A stretch of DNA of 54,414 bases, from contig JAHHQW010000011.1 of NCBI GenBank assembly GCA_020026195.1, forward strand, positions 1 through 54,414, read 5' to 3'. The stretch comes from Prevotella sp. (lineage in GTDB: Bacteria; Bacteroidota; Bacteroidia; Bacteroidales; Bacteroidaceae). Positions 35,301-43,152 of this stretch are shown here, one piece after another. A model generated the notes under the pieces. The model did not search any database. It worked only from the letters and a program-made list of their open reading frames with translations, and was not told the origin of the DNA. The position numbers were made by a program, and so were the translations under genes. How positions within the stretch are numbered: the first letter of the stretch is position 1; each line of letters starts with the position of its first letter.

Positions 35301-38300
35301 GGTATGCGATATATTATTGTCACCGGACGACAGGACAATGGCGTAACAACAGTTATGCAGGCTGCAGTAAATAATAATAAGAAAACAAAATATAACGTCG
35401 ATGAGATTTTGTGTGTAGTCAAAGGACGACCTGAATTAAATTTCCATCTTGTAGGTGGGTGCATACGACTTCAGGGTACAAGTTCCTTGGCATACCCTAT
35501 TAAGAACTATCGTATATATCTGCAAAACGAAGCTAAAGAAGATGGGCAGTTGTATGTAGGATGTAACGAACAGGGAGTTGGCGGAACACTGCAGGAACGA
35601 GCGTTGTACTCTTTCCGAATTAAAGAAAAAGGACACAAGAAATCTGTTCCTGTAAACTGTTTCTGTTTAAAGGCTGACTTCGCTGAGTCTTCGAGCTCGC
35701 ACAATACAGGTATGGCCAGACTCGCCCAGGACGTATTATTAGCAGCAAAAGAACTCACGCCGCCCCAGGAACACGCTTCACAATCGTATGAATACGACAT
35801 AAGGACAACTGTAGATGGTGAACCCTGCTACCTCTTCTATCGTGGCTCGATCGACGAGACACCACAGTTCCTTGGTAAATTTAACTTCAATAACGATAAA
35901 AGTACAGAAGGTGTTTTTGGTTTCTTAGATATACCTGGCTATCATGATCAACAATGGGTGACAGATAAGTTTGGTGGGCAGAACCCAACCGAATGCTGGG
36001 AGTTCTTGAACAATGACTACCCAATGGGTATGTTTTTGGATGATGATTTTGATAGCATTGGCGAAGATGGTCAACAGAATTGGCTTAAAGTGTTTGAGGC
36101 GCGTTTCCCTGATAACAATAAGGAATATGAAGCTGACCCTATGAAAAAGCCGACTTACCTTATGCAAGTAGTTAAATGGGTCAAGTCAACACAAAATGAT
36201 GGAACCAAATTCAAGAGGGAACTGGCAAAGTATTTTAATGTAAAATATCTTTGTGACTATTACATGTTCACTGATATATTTGGGTGTGTTGACCAACGCG
36301 TAAAGAACATGATGCTCGCTTTTTGGTATGATGAAAAATCTTATTATGAAGGAGACCCAATGAAGGGACTACGTGGATATTTTATATTCTATGATAATGA
36401 TACAATTCTGGGTGTACGAAACGACGGACGCCTTAGATACAATTGGGACGTCGATGAAAATACCATAGATCCGGAATTAACAACCTCTGAAAAGACTGTG
36501 TATGCTTATGCCGGACATAACTCCATCTTATGGAAAAATCTAAGAGAACAGTTCCCTGAAGAACTTGCTAAAGCATATCGACGTTTACGAGATAAAATGT
36601 CGAATAGTACTATATTCAATATGTTTGATGAAGAGCAGAGTGCAAAATTTTGTGAACGCATATATAATCTCGATGCCATTAATAAATACGTAGGCCCTAA
36701 AACTATTGGTGTCGAAGTTAATAGGGATGGTGTTGTAAGTACTATACAATATTCATACTTAGAGAGTATGCAAGGTAGCCGAAAAGCACACCGCCATTGG
36801 TGGGTAACTAACAGACTGGGACTTTTTGATGCCAGATACAGTTCCGGGCAGTATCCTTCAACAGATATCACTTTTAAAGGTAATAGTGAAGCAGGTGCTA
36901 CAGTTAGAGCTATCCCTGCAAGGGACTTTTATTTTGAATTTAGGCGCGAAGGTGACACCATGGTACATGATGAAGTTAAGAAAAATAAGTTATGGAGTTA
37001 TACCTATAACCAAATTGCTAACATTGGTACTATTTTCCATTTGTATGGAGGTTTGTGGATGAAGGAACTTGATCTTAGCGGTTGGGGTGGTTTTACCGAC
37101 CTAACATTACCAACACTTCCTGTCTTGGAGAAGTTGGTACTTGGTACGTTCGATAAGACTTACTCCCTCACAGAACTTGTACTTGGCAACAAATTACCTA
37201 TGATGAAGTCACTTACTATTCAAAACTATATAAAATTACCGAGTATAGATGTGTCCGGATGTAACAGACTTGAAGAACTTGATGCTTCAGGCTGTACAAG
37301 ACTTTCAACTATTAGTTTTGCAGAAGGTGCTACGCTGAAAAAATTACATCTACCATCTAATTTCCAAACTTTAGTATTAAGGTCTATGAAGTACCTCTCA
37401 TGGAACGGTATAACTTTTGATGGCAAACAGAATCTTTCTGGTATTTGGATAGAAAATTGTTCCCTCATAGATGGGAAACGTGCATTTGACGAACTGTTTG
37501 CTATGCATGGCTCTTTAAAATATGTACGTATAACAGGACTGGAACTTGAAGGTGATGGAAGCGATTTAAAAACATGGTATGATGCTGGACTTGGTGGCAT
37601 TGATGCAAATGGTAATACTACTAATACCCGTTGCAAATTATGTGGAAACTATCGTCTCACAACTTATCTAGATGAAGCTGAATTCAAAAAATATGTAGAA
37701 CGTTTTGATGAATTGAATATTAGACAGCCCCAGTATACCATAATAGAATTTGATGATACTGTATCTGATGATGCGAATGTCAGTAACCTAGATAACAAAA
37801 CTGGCTATAAATATGGTAATGCTTATGCCCCAAGCGGACATATTGAAACTATCCTATCGAGGAGACATAGAGTTCTTGCAAAGATAACAAAGAAACCGAC
37901 AACTAAGGATATAGAAATAGCAGGTATATCTACCTTTATGAATAACCTCGACGGACAGATGATTTATTACCCGTTGCATGACAATGATTCAAATTTCTAT
38001 GCTGATAATGCGGACCTATCGTTATGTACGCCGGCTAAACTAGATGGTACTGAAGGCGACTGGATGATGCTCGAGCCACACAAATGGTTTAAGGGTGTGA
38101 ATGATTACCTGAACGGTAAACATTATAGTTGTTTCAGCAGTAATCCCGACAGACCGGATACGCCTGTTGTGAAAGTCTTGAATTTGGATAATATCCAAAA
38201 AAATGGTGGTCTGAAGAAAGGCTATAAAATAATGAGCGGTAAAGCTGATTTGAACAGTTCCTATTCTGCTGACAGCAAATATTCAGTCTGTAAAATTGAC

Positions 38301-39404
38301 GTATCAGGGTACAAACGAGTTCGATACCCGTCAGTACCTGGTACAAACCTTGTTGGTAATATATTTGTTAATGATAACGGAGAGATTATCCAGACTGTGG
38401 TTGTTGGTACTCTTAACTGTAAATTTGAAGCAGGAATGTATCTTATAAGTGATATTCCGGAAGGTGCGACACACCTGTATTTCTCAATACTACAATCTGC
38501 AGAGTTCGATAAAGTTGTTTTAAGCAATTCTAACCGTATTGAGGACATGGAACCCGAATGGGTAGAAGAGGACGAATATCTTTGTGGAGTGGTTGGAAGC
38601 TCTGTTATGGGTGAAAAACTTCGCAGCTGCATATCTGGAGGCTCAACAATGGGAAACCTAGCATGGACAGACTTCCATTACTATTCAGTAATTCGAGGAA
38701 TGCAGCAGATTGACCCTATGATGCATAGTTGGATTGCTAACTTGTTTTATGCGAAATACGGCCGCCGAGATAGTCAGATGCAGTGTGGTGCAGGCTTAAA
38801 CTCGTCAAGCCGTACAACAGGTTGCACGTCCATCCTGGGCATGCATGATACAGTTAATACCGATGGTAATGTAGTTGGTGGAACAGAAGATGAGGGACTT
38901 GCTTTCTACGAGACGACAGATTCAGAAGGTAAGAAGACATTTAAAAAAATTAATAATATTAATTGTATTGGATATGAAGATATCTATGGTAACAAATATG
39001 ACATGATGGACCGTGTTGATTTACCAAATGATAGTGGAAACGTAGGCAAATGGAGGATATTTATGCCTGATGGTAGTATTAGATATGTTCAGGGTAAAAC
39101 AGCTTCCGACCAATTTATAGCAGGCGTTTATCACGGTTTATATATGGATTTAGTACCTGTGGGTACTGCTGCGGGCTCTTCAAGTACATATTATTGCGAT
39201 AAATATTGGGTATCAAGTGCAAGTAGCCGTGTGGTTTATCGCGGGCGCTACAATGCGTATGCGAATGGCGGTGTATCGTATGCGAGTGCGAGTTACGATG
39301 CATCGAATACGCTCTCGTTTGTCGGCTCGCGTCTTGCCTTCCGCGGTAAAGTCGTTAAAGCGCAAAGCGTTGCAGCCTTTAAGGCTGCGTTAGAAGTGGC
39401 ATAA
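32400..39404 (+). CDS. Giant tail fibre and DGR target with C-terminal C-type-lectin-like domain
   Basis: 2334 residues. In order: Ala-rich coiled coil (about 60-125); beta-sandwich repeats (about 390-720); LamG-like domain (about 730-960); a CotH-like region with RLQGTSSLAYPIKNY (about 1022-1037) and large catalytic-looking acids downstream; leucine-rich repeats (about 1555-1670, LDLSGWGGFTDL, IDVSGCNRLEELDASGC); and a C-terminal lectin-like domain. The variable residues are within 2276-2312 (DKYWVSSASSRVVYRG..., ending GSRLAFRG), followed by 22 constant residues. It is the receptor-binding fibre, diversified by the DGR. Confidence 0.92.
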   Translation: MALTEAEKQELLNAIKAESSDVTELETTTTLEGMSGLPGMQNGKLVLAPLDLLREPANAAAQKAERASSVALNAADIARTAADEANIAKQNADTSTSEANAAAAHATDAAQKAESAALEYESTAGAALTGATMRFAAFVEQGTIQAMGTSTPGGDIVYVKSAHNFAYRSGTTLFGSWLIEGLGNESYFIDINTFKPYTNKTYLFEDLIFVWNPTSQDLVEVSGSGSGSGFYNVTNEQPLSDGYYTKETAISALNNAKIKDDAKPGMIITFKDSLGKWRDYRFSGNEIKDFLSSSMWEEYGGSGTVKKITVRKGTTTTELTPNEAGNVELDIPDVVVDETIEETSTNPVAGKAVAAGFKNLSGKYGASIQLNTIGEGPDKAFSMSLIDENGNVLNTSDMFTGGGGGSVATTKIVLTRVTPNSTVKLGDTVKLTYNYNHIDTTTNESTGNAGKAVISITHGANTNTTESSIAAGSSNTIDVSKYMGVGTNTIKVRVSTGEGAEMQVAQITWTINVVQLTLSSSFNIATAIERGDIISVPYALSGSGNKTLRCFVDGVDKDDRSITASTANGSFSISTRDMLHGPHTIQMVVELELSGGLKIKSNSIYLGIGVREQGNRNPLICTRFEYSDGTIIPSRGTPYIETRQYDAYSLHYAVYNPKETPTRVLVSANNQIISEAMIPFTVQKLTVRAMEPGQQICRISCEGTQFFYELHVNESELNVKEPKDNLQLRLTAQGRSNNDANKDEWSYEGVRTEFKGFKWGGDGWMNGALRINDKASATIMYQPLKQPDQDVTNAFAFLIKFKVSEVMDDNAEVIRCIDKDGTGFVITSQEARFQTKGKASLAMKMAAGEIYEVAFVSFPKAYEGSSDYEKKNTEMVYLYINGIMSGSVQRSTSDSVYQSTPQNITMGAIGATLDVYLVRAYNNYLSDAQVLDCYMVDQNSADELISLYNRNNVIDENGNVTTESVPKGMRYIIVTGRQDNGVTTVMQAAVNNNKKTKYNVDEILCVVKGRPELNFHLVGGCIRLQGTSSLAYPIKNYRIYLQNEAKEDGQLYVGCNEQGVGGTLQERALYSFRIKEKGHKKSVPVNCFCLKADFAESSSSHNTGMARLAQDVLLAAKELTPPQEHASQSYEYDIRTTVDGEPCYLFYRGSIDETPQFLGKFNFNNDKSTEGVFGFLDIPGYHDQQWVTDKFGGQNPTECWEFLNNDYPMGMFLDDDFDSIGEDGQQNWLKVFEARFPDNNKEYEADPMKKPTYLMQVVKWVKSTQNDGTKFKRELAKYFNVKYLCDYYMFTDIFGCVDQRVKNMMLAFWYDEKSYYEGDPMKGLRGYFIFYDNDTILGVRNDGRLRYNWDVDENTIDPELTTSEKTVYAYAGHNSILWKNLREQFPEELAKAYRRLRDKMSNSTIFNMFDEEQSAKFCERIYNLDAINKYVGPKTIGVEVNRDGVVSTIQYSYLESMQGSRKAHRHWWVTNRLGLFDARYSSGQYPSTDITFKGNSEAGATVRAIPARDFYFEFRREGDTMVHDEVKKNKLWSYTYNQIANIGTIFHLYGGLWMKELDLSGWGGFTDLTLPTLPVLEKLVLGTFDKTYSLTELVLGNKLPMMKSLTIQNYIKLPSIDVSGCNRLEELDASGCTRLSTISFAEGATLKKLHLPSNFQTLVLRSMKYLSWNGITFDGKQNLSGIWIENCSLIDGKRAFDELFAMHGSLKYVRITGLELEGDGSDLKTWYDAGLGGIDANGNTTNTRCKLCGNYRLTTYLDEAEFKKYVERFDELNIRQPQYTIIEFDDTVSDDANVSNLDNKTGYKYGNAYAPSGHIETILSRRHRVLAKITKKPTTKDIEIAGISTFMNNLDGQMIYYPLHDNDSNFYADNADLSLCTPAKLDGTEGDWMMLEPHKWFKGVNDYLNGKHYSCFSSNPDRPDTPVVKVLNLDNIQKNGGLKKGYKIMSGKADLNSSYSADSKYSVCKIDVSGYKRVRYPSVPGTNLVGNIFVNDNGEIIQTVVVGTLNCKFEAGMYLISDIPEGATHLYFSILQSAEFDKVVLSNSNRIEDMEPEWVEEDEYLCGVVGSSVMGEKLRSCISGGSTMGNLAWTDFHYYSVIRGMQQIDPMMHSWIANLFYAKYGRRDSQMQCGAGLNSSSRTTGCTSILGMHDTVNTDGNVVGGTEDEGLAFYETTDSEGKKTFKKINNINCIGYEDIYGNKYDMMDRVDLPNDSGNVGKWRIFMPDGSIRYVQGKTASDQFIAGVYHGLYMDLVPVGTAAGSSSTYYCDKYWVSSASSRVVYRGRYNAYANGGVSYASASYDASNTLSFVGSRLAFRGKVVKAQSVAAFKAALEVA
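39225..39336 (+). repeat. DGR variable repeat (VR)
   Basis: 112 bp aligned to TR 13601-13712 with 9 substitutions, all at TR adenines (A to T six times, A to G two times, A to C once). Of ten template Asn codons, seven changed (to Tyr, Tyr, Ser, Ser, Tyr, Leu, Phe) and three stayed Asn. No change lies at a non-A position. The reading frame is open through the VR. Confidence 0.97.
39372..39388 (+). repeat. Hairpin/cruciform just downstream of the VR
   Basis: GCAGCCT-TTA-AGGCTGC, a 7-bp perfect stem with a 3-nt loop, 35 bp after the VR end and still inside the coding region. In the Bordetella phage DGR a hairpin/cruciform downstream of the VR boosts retrohoming. This is the best candidate here. 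Confidence 0.5.
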
Positions 39405-39417
39405 TAATATAATATAC

Positions 39418-39455
39418 GAACGGCATTAGAATAGTATTCTGATGCCGTTCTTTTT
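39418..39455 (+). terminator. Terminator of the fibre gene
   Basis: GAACGGCATTAGAAT-AGT-ATTCTGATGCCGTTC, a 15-bp stem (one G-T pair), followed by T5. It ends the late rightward operon. Confidence 0.9.
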
Positions 39456-39513
39456 ATAAAAACTCCGGCGAAGCCGGTCGATAAATTAAAAAAATGGGGG
39501 ATACCCCTCGATA

Positions 39514-39569
39514 CGTTTCGTTTTAAAAAATAAGTCGTTTCGTTTTAAATTTTAAAAACATTTCGTTTT
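39514..39569 (-). promoter_or_regulatory. Right-end transposase binding sites R3-R1
   Basis: CGTTTCGTTTT at 39514-39524 and 39536-39546 and CATTTCGTTTT at 39559-39569, stepped by 22 and 23 bp, as inverted copies of the left-end motif. R1 ends 10 bp before the prophage end, exactly mirroring L1. Regular 22-bp spacing is like Mu attR. Confidence 0.75.
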
Positions 39570-39579
39570 GCGGATTATA

Positions 39580-39583
39580 GAAT
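39580..39583. repeat. Target-site duplication, right copy (GAAT)
   Basis: Matches 318-321; see the left copy. Prophage DNA ends at 39579. Confidence 0.7.
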
Positions 39584-40163
39584 GCTGGCGATGGCTTTAC
39601 CTTCGGCAGCACAGAATTCAGAAGCTCAGAACAATGAGGTAGTGAAAACAATCATGGCACGCAGAAGTGTGCGTAAATATAAGGCTCAGCCTGTGGAGAA
39701 CGACAAACTGCAACAGATTCTTAAATGCGGAATAAATGCTCCCAACGGAATGTACAAACAGTCATGGGAAGTGCGTGTAGTAAGAAATCCTGAGATTCTG
39801 GCTAAGATAGACAAGGGCTTTAATGCTCAGAGAGAGAAATTAGGAAAGAAGAGCAAGACAAGAGCATTCTATGGTGCTCCGTGTCTTATTTTCATTGCTT
39901 ACGATCCTAACTACGACCTCTCTCAGGTGGACTGCGGACTGTTAGGCGAGAACATAATTCTTTCGGCACAGTCTATGGGTCTCGGAACATGCTGCTTAGG
40001 TCAGGTAACTCGTTTTATGATGAGTGAGGATGCAAAGGATATACTTGCCCGTCTGGAACTTCCCGACACACATAAGATTCTTTATGCCATTGCGTTAGGA
40101 TACCCTGATGAGACTCCGGCAGCCAAGCCTCGTGACATGGGCAAGGTGAAGTTCATTGATTAA
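39580..40163 (+). pseudogene. Nitroreductase family protein, 3' part of the split gene
   Basis: Encodes the rest of a flavin nitroreductase (FMN-dependent NAD(P)H oxidoreductase): IMARRSVRKYKAQPVENDK, an NAPNGMYKQSW motif at the flavin site, FYGAPCLIFIA and CGLLGENIILSAQSMGLGTCCLG. The first in-frame ATG is 39582, inside the signal peptide (MLAMALPSAAQ). With the 281-321 fragment it makes 206 residues. Unlike most nitroreductases it would be exported, and it lacks the N-terminal half of its signal peptide here. Confidence 0.85.
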
Positions 40164-40189
40164 TATTGTCGATACGGCAACATATAAGA

Positions 40190-40216
40190 AGTCTCTCTTT
40201 TAAGGGAGACTTTTTT
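40190..40216 (+). terminator. Terminator after the nitroreductase gene
   Basis: AGTCTCTC...GGGAGACT with a run of T's. A plain host intrinsic terminator. Confidence 0.8.
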
Positions 40217-40375
40217 GTTACTCTAAGTACCAGTAATCACAGACATAAAACTTTCGTTTCTTTCTTGTTTTTCAAATGTGTTTAGATTTTTGAAAATTAT
40301 ATTTTCTGTACAGAAATAATGCTATATACATAATGAAGAAGCACATGAAAAATAATTTATTTTTTAACGAAAAAG

Positions 40376-40409
40376 TTTGCTTGTAATCTAAATATTTTGT
40401 TTTACTTTG
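40376..40409 (+). promoter_or_regulatory. Possible host promoter
   Basis: TTTG at 40376 and TTACTTTG at 40402-40409 approximate the -33/-7 pattern with a 22-bp gap. It precedes the structured region at 40416-40590 and the NlpE-like gene. Confidence 0.35.
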
Positions 40410-40415
40410 CATAAT

Positions 40416-40600
40416 CATACCATTCAGGGGTGGGGGAAGCCTAAGAAAACAATAATGTAGAGAATAGGCGGAACGTCTGGAAATGGTGTTGGTTTCAGGG
40501 CGATAATCGGAGAATAGGTGATGCGCGTTCAGAATATCTTGAACTCAGAACAGGGAAAAAGGTTAGGTTATACGACTCTTAAGGCTAAAAGAAACAATTA
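40416..40600 (+). ncRNA. Possible structured host RNA or long leader of the NlpE-like gene
   Basis: A region with no ORF. AGCCTAAGA near 40438 can pair with TCTTAAGGCT near 40577 (one bulged A), enclosing about 140 nt. GTTCAGAATATCTTGAAC near 40530 forms a hairpin inside it. The sequence is purine-rich with GGGGTGGGGG at its start. It may be a 6S-like RNA or a 5' leader. The rest of 40217-40415 is AT-rich with nothing further. Confidence 0.35.
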
Positions 40601-40661
40601 ACAAACAAAGAATTTGATGCTGTTGCATTATCAGCTTTGAATTCTGCAAATATTTATGCAT

Positions 40662-41093
40662 ATGAAAAAATATTTATTATCAACACTGGTTGTTGCTGCA
40701 TTAATAAGCAGCATCGGTTGCAAACCTTCAGCTAAAGACAACAAAGACGTTGCTGTTGCTGAACAGACAGAAGAAAAAGACTCAGTTCAGATTTTCGGTA
40801 CTTACAAGGGTACACTTCCTTGCGCTGACTGCTCAGGAAAGGAAACATCTCTGACCATTTCTGAAGACAGTACATATTCTTTGAAATACAAATATCTGGG
40901 TAAGGATGAAGAAGTGATTGAGGTTAACGGTGTATACAACATCATTGATGATGTGCTGGTAGAAACAATTACTCCGTCTTCTGGCACCAAGACTTATTAT
41001 AAGTTTGTTGACGGCAACCTGATTCTTTCAGACAGCATCGGAACTGTAAACGATGGTGAGCTTGCTGAATTTTATATCCTTAAAAGACAGTAA
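40662..41093 (+). CDS. NlpE-like copper/envelope-stress lipoprotein
   Basis: 143 residues from ATG 40662 (MKKYLLSTL). Signal peptide with lipobox ISSIGC gives an N-terminal lipid anchor. The NlpE N-terminal motif YKGTLPCADCSGKETSLTI is present, including the CxxC that binds metal or reports redox state. Only the N-terminal NlpE domain is found, as is usual in Bacteroidetes. Confidence 0.85.
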   Translation: MKKYLLSTLVVAALISSIGCKPSAKDNKDVAVAEQTEEKDSVQIFGTYKGTLPCADCSGKETSLTISEDSTYSLKYKYLGKDEEVIEVNGVYNIIDDVLVETITPSSGTKTYYKFVDGNLILSDSIGTVNDGELAEFYILKRQ

Positions 41094-41134
41094 TCGTTAA
41101 GAACGTGTGACCGACGTGTCACGGTTGTTAAATA

Positions 41135-41189
41135 AAAAATCTGGCTGAATGTGATGTCTCTGATAACATCTGCATTCAGCCAGATTTTT
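41135..41189. terminator. Bidirectional terminator between NlpE-like gene and lutC
   Basis: AAAAATCTGGCTGAATG (41135-41151) and CATTCAGCCAGATTTTT (41173-41189) pair over 17 bp, with A- and T-tracts at both ends. Confidence 0.9.
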
Positions 41190-41206
41190 ATTATATCTTT
41201 TAATCT

Positions 41207-41785
41207 TTATCTCAATATCACCACAACCTGTATCGGACCGTGTGCACCGAATACAAGAGCCTGTTCGATGTCGGCAGTCTTTGACGGACCCGACATGAAG
41301 ACACCATAGTCGTATTCGCTGTCCTTGTTGCGGGCATAAGCCTCGTGCATGTTATTAACAAGCTGACTCTTGTCCAGAAGAATTACCAAAGCGTTAGAGA
41401 TAAAATATAATCCCTTGTGACGAACCTGTTTGGGAAGCCATACTGCTGCATTCTCAACTACTCCGTATTCTCCCCTCACTACAGAGACATCCGTACCGTT
41501 AAGTTCCTTTGGATTGTCAAGCGTATCGGGATTGAATGTGGCACATGTTATCTCTTCGAGATTAGACGCAATGCGTTTAGCATCTGGAAACTCACGACGG
41601 ATAACATCATTTACGTCTTCGCCATCCTTCAGAACTATAGCCTTTCCTCCGGCACCTGCAAGCACTTCGGAGAACTTACCAATCTTATCTTCGTATGTTA
41701 TGGCATCCAGCTCAATCTTCGGCATCTCGTAGCGAGTACCTGTGTTGCGGCGGATAGCTGCCAGTATATCATCTTTGCTGCTCAT
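41207..41785 (-). CDS. lutC: LutC-like lactate utilization protein
   Basis: 192 residues from ATG 41785, overlapping the lutB stop by one base (TAATG). LUD domain pattern: VVRGEYGVVENAAVWLPKQV, ALVFGAHGPIQVVVIL. It is part of the LutABC iron-sulphur complex that oxidises L-lactate to pyruvate. Confidence 0.85.
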   Translation of the reverse strand: MSSKDDILAAIRRNTGTRYEMPKIELDAITYEDKIGKFSEVLAGAGGKAIVLKDGEDVNDVIRREFPDAKRIASNLEEITCATFNPDTLDNPKELNGTDVSVVRGEYGVVENAAVWLPKQVRHKGLYFISNALVILLDKSQLVNNMHEAYARNKDSEYDYGVFMSGPSKTADIEQALVFGAHGPIQVVVILR

Positions 41786-43152
41786 TATTTTACTTTGTTT
41801 TTCTTCCACATATCATTAAACGACTCCTTGGCAAACGTAGGAAGTTCCCTGTCCTTACCCCATGCGTTCACGCTGCTGTAAACAAGCAGTCGCGGCATCT
41901 TGTTCACGATAGGAGCGAACTTCAGGGCTGTGTTGAACAGTGCCGGACTCTCCATGAGAACCTTCAGACCGTTAGACATTACTTTCTTTTCCCTGTTAGC
42001 CTTACCTAACTTGTCGAGCTCCTGTCGCCAGCGATAAATCTGTTCCCCTAAGTCTACCTTTACCGGACAGACGTTAGAACATGACAGACATAGCGTACAT
42101 GCCGATACGTTACCCGAATACTTCTGCGGGTCGCGGAGCATTCCTAAGTTAATGCCGATAGGACCGGGGATGAAGTAAGAATAAGAATATCCGCCGCTAC
42201 GACGATATACAGGACATGTGTTCATACATTCGCCGCAGCGGATGCAGTTAAGTGTACGTACATGTTCGGGATTACCCATAATGTCACTTCTGCCGTTGTT
42301 CACTATGATGATATGAAACTCCTGTCCGTTAGTTGGGCGGCGATAGTGCGATGTATATGCTGTTATTGGCTGACCGGTACCAGAACGTGCAAGTAAGCGG
42401 GTGAACACACCTAACGACTCAAGGTTAGGAACAATCTTCTCCATTCCCATTGTAGCGATGTACACCTTGGGGAATGATGTCGTCATGTCGGCATTACCCT
42501 CGTTGGTACATGTAACGATCTCGCCTGTTGAGGCTACGGCAAAGTTTACGCCCGTCATGGCAATCTCAGCATGGAGGAAGTTCTCGCGCAGACTGCGGCG
42601 TGCGGCATGTGTAAGATAAGTAGGGTCGATGTTACCCTTCTCCGTACCCATCTCGCGTTCCATCATCTCGCTTATCTGTTCGCGCTTGATGTGAATTGCC
42701 GGAAGAACGATATGACTTGGCGGAAGATGCATGAGCTGAAGGATACGTTCGCCTAAGTCGCTCTCTACGACATCAATGCCACGTTCCTTGAGATACTCGT
42801 TCATGCCGCATTCCTCGGTAAGCATCGACTTACTCTTCACCATGTTATGAGCATTATGCTCTGCTATAATCTTATGAACAATCTCGTTATGCTCCTCGGC
42901 ATCCTTTGCCCAGTGAACTATGGCACCGTTGGCAGTGGCATTCTTCTCAAACTCCTCAAGAAGAGTATCGAGATGACTGTTAGAATATAACTTGATTTCA
43001 GAAGCCAGTTCGCGCAGACGTTCCCATTCCGGAAGCGAACGGCTCATGATGTCGCGCTTGGCACGTACCATCCACAGAGTGTTGTCGTGCCATTTCTCAT
43101 GCTCCCTGTTTTTAAGAAAGCCGGCTGCTGCTATTGAATGTGTTGTGCTCAT
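41785..43152 (-). CDS. lutB: LutB-like iron-sulphur protein of lactate oxidation
   Basis: 455 residues. LUD-type N-terminal region (MTGVNFAVASTGEIVTCTNEGNA) and two [4Fe-4S] motifs, CIRCGECMNTCP and CTLCLSCSNVCP, with the usual spacing. It passes electrons within the LutABC complex. Its start overlaps the lutA stop (ATGA). Confidence 0.9.
   Translation of the reverse strand: MSTTHSIAAAGFLKNREHEKWHDNTLWMVRAKRDIMSRSLPEWERLRELASEIKLYSNSHLDTLLEEFEKNATANGAIVHWAKDAEEHNEIVHKIIAEHNAHNMVKSKSMLTEECGMNEYLKERGIDVVESDLGERILQLMHLPPSHIVLPAIHIKREQISEMMEREMGTEKGNIDPTYLTHAARRSLRENFLHAEIAMTGVNFAVASTGEIVTCTNEGNADMTTSFPKVYIATMGMEKIVPNLESLGVFTRLLARSGTGQPITAYTSHYRRPTNGQEFHIIIVNNGRSDIMGNPEHVRTLNCIRCGECMNTCPVYRRSGGYSYSYFIPGPIGINLGMLRDPQKYSGNVSACTLCLSCSNVCPVKVDLGEQIYRWRQELDKLGKANREKKVMSNGLKVLMESPALFNTALKFAPIVNKMPRLLVYSSVNAWGKDRELPTFAKESFNDMWKKNKVK

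Larger units (their letters stand above)
322..39579 (+). mobile_element. Complete Mu-like transposable prophage with a DGR
   Basis: The element is about 39.26 kb, near Mu's size. It has MuA- and MuB-like transposition genes next to each other, Mu-family head genes (gp27, gp28, gp29, gp30, gp36 and gpG types), a Mor-like activator, an S24 repressor near the left end and no tyrosine integrase. Ends are set by the GAAT duplication, symmetric end sites and restoration of the host gene. I see no degraded core gene, so it may be inducible. The terminal dinucleotides read TA...TA instead of Mu's TG...CA. Confidence 0.9.

Noticed and set aside
311..39575. Alternative CGGA target duplication (left 316-319, right 39571-39574)
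   Set aside because: It leaves the transposase sites at unequal distances from the ends, and joining the flanks puts a TAG stop in the host frame. GAAT satisfies both tests.
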